From an uncultured Bacteroidota bacterium (lineage in GTDB: Bacteria; Bacteroidota; Bacteroidia; Chitinophagales; Chitinophagaceae): DNA of 64,000 bases. This document shows positions 63,354-64,000 of the stretch, one piece after another (the stretch's first letter is position 1; each line of letters opens with the position of its first letter). The notes under the pieces were generated by a model. That model saw nothing but the letters and a program-made list of their open reading frames with translations, ran no database searches and was not told the origin of the DNA. The stretch spans positions 1 to 64,000 of the forward strand of contig CAIYTT010000028.1 of the NCBI GenBank assembly GCA_903929195.1, written 5' to 3'. The position numbers and the translations under genes are program-made.

Positions 63354-64000
63354 TTATTTTTTTGAGTTATGCATTTTAAATATACATAAAATTTGGCTGT
63401 TTAGCACAGACAAAGTATAATCGATAGTAATACTTGAATTTGGGGGGTAGTCTTCCGGATGACACCTGAAATTTGTCATAAAATAATCTGCTTTTTGCCA
63501 CCCTATTGTATCAAAACGCACCCTATCTTGCATAGGCAACATTTGTATATTATTTCTTATTGGTGTTAATGCAAAATCAGATGCAATCTTAATGTGTTTG
63601 GATGTATCGTTGGCTGCAATATATTCTAAACCTTGTTTCATACTTAATCCCCAATAATCCATTTCGTAATTATGTCTTAAAGAATCTTCTTCATGCGAAA
63701 CTAATTCATTAAAATAAATGTGATTTAACGGGTGGTTCCTTACCATAAACCAAGCAATAGAAATAAATTGTAAGGCACATAAGCTTACTAAAACCCATTT
63801 AAATTTCTTTTGCATAAAAAAGTTAATAGCATATAAAGCTAATAGTACAAAAGACGGGTAAACAAAATAAAGATGTCTCCAATCATCATATATAACAGAA
63901 TGAAGCACAATAACAGCAAAAATAGGGGCAAAAAAACAAGCTAAATAGAATATAAAATTACGATTAGTAGTATTTTTTATATATTCAAGAGGTTTTTTTA
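63354..64000 (-). CDS. Polytopic membrane protein, GT39-like C-terminal part
   Basis: The frame is open through the right edge of the window, so the N-terminus is missing; 215 codons are visible. Hydrophobic helices at the start of the visible part (FYLACFFAPIFAVIVL, FVLLALYAINFF, WVLVSLCALQFISIAWFMV) are followed by a soluble periplasmic domain of about 120 residues. The YDDWRHLYFVYPSF motif in the loop before the last helices is typical of GT-C glycosyltransferases such as ArnT/PMT relatives, which use lipid-linked sugars. Family assignment is therefore probable, the acceptor unknown. It lies 59 nt upstream of the GNAT gene. Confidence 0.72.
   Translation of the reverse strand, partial: KKPLEYIKNTTNRNFIFYLACFFAPIFAVIVLHSVIYDDWRHLYFVYPSFVLLALYAINFFMQKKFKWVLVSLCALQFISIAWFMVRNHPLNHIYFNELVSHEEDSLRHNYEMDYWGLSMKQGLEYIAANDTSKHIKIASDFALTPIRNNIQMLPMQDRVRFDTIGWQKADYFMTNFRCHPEDYPPNSSITIDYTLSVLNSQILCIFKMHNSKK

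Overview
The window is a low-GC chromosomal segment from a member of the Bacteroidota, probably a Chitinophagia- or Saprospiria-like gliding lineage. This is inferred from gldK-gldL-gldM at the left edge, a GldA-like ABC ATPase, four large secreted proteins with type IX secretion (T9SS) type A C-terminal tails, promoters of the Bacteroidota TTTG / TAnnTTTG kind, a short Bacteroidota-type arginine decarboxylase, and very AT-rich spacers. No phage, complete insertion sequence or CRISPR array is visible.

Layout. 1-3051 (minus): gldK-gldL-gldM, the core of the T9SS/gliding motor, with gldM cut by the window edge. 3723-7825 (plus): a Gfo/Idh/MocA oxidoreductase, a lipoprotein and a polyprenyl-phosphate sugar transferase in one operon, then a PAP2 phosphatase. 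8052-9425: tryptophanase. 10050-21268: two T9SS adhesin-like proteins and an OmpA/TSP3 outer-membrane protein directly behind the larger one. 21370-25800: exported MsrA, tRNA-Ser(UGA), a small membrane protein and an FG-GAP T9SS protein. 25868-31386: SDR, MacB-like permease, PyrR-like protein, lipoproteins, a divergent PAP2 protein and a membrane protein.

31894-37284 (minus) is a nitric-oxide defence and repair block: a RIC/ScdA di-iron protein with an N-terminal DUF2249 domain, an Rrf2 [2Fe-2S] regulator, and norC-norB. The NorB has unusual ligand positions: Asn where the helix-VI FeB His should be, and Met where the second helix-X His should be. Next to it is a 602-residue Cys-rich protein of unknown function. 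This block is the strongest candidate here for unfamiliar biochemistry.

37472-46990: thioesterase, QueD, a TPR histidine kinase, an EamA transporter, arginine decarboxylase, tmRNA (tag ending GEYSYAMAA), an AhpD-like protein, a DUF5684-like membrane protein with no clear start codon, and fumarase. 47000-49700 is a scar region: a decayed partial copy of a neighbouring gene, the tail of a Fic-like gene and a tRNA-like fragment lie beside an intact rifamycin ADP-ribosyltransferase (arr) gene and two unknown genes.

50087-64000: a C10 (streptopain-like) T9SS protease, gldA, a second EGF-like lipoprotein, thiL, an LptF/LptG permease, an isolated transketolase N-terminal subunit, a phosphodiesterase, a divergent hxlR/doxX pair around a palindromic operator candidate, an ABC-F ATPase, a GNAT acetyltransferase and the end of a polytopic membrane protein cut by the right edge.

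All functions are read from motifs and family resemblance by eye; no database search was run.
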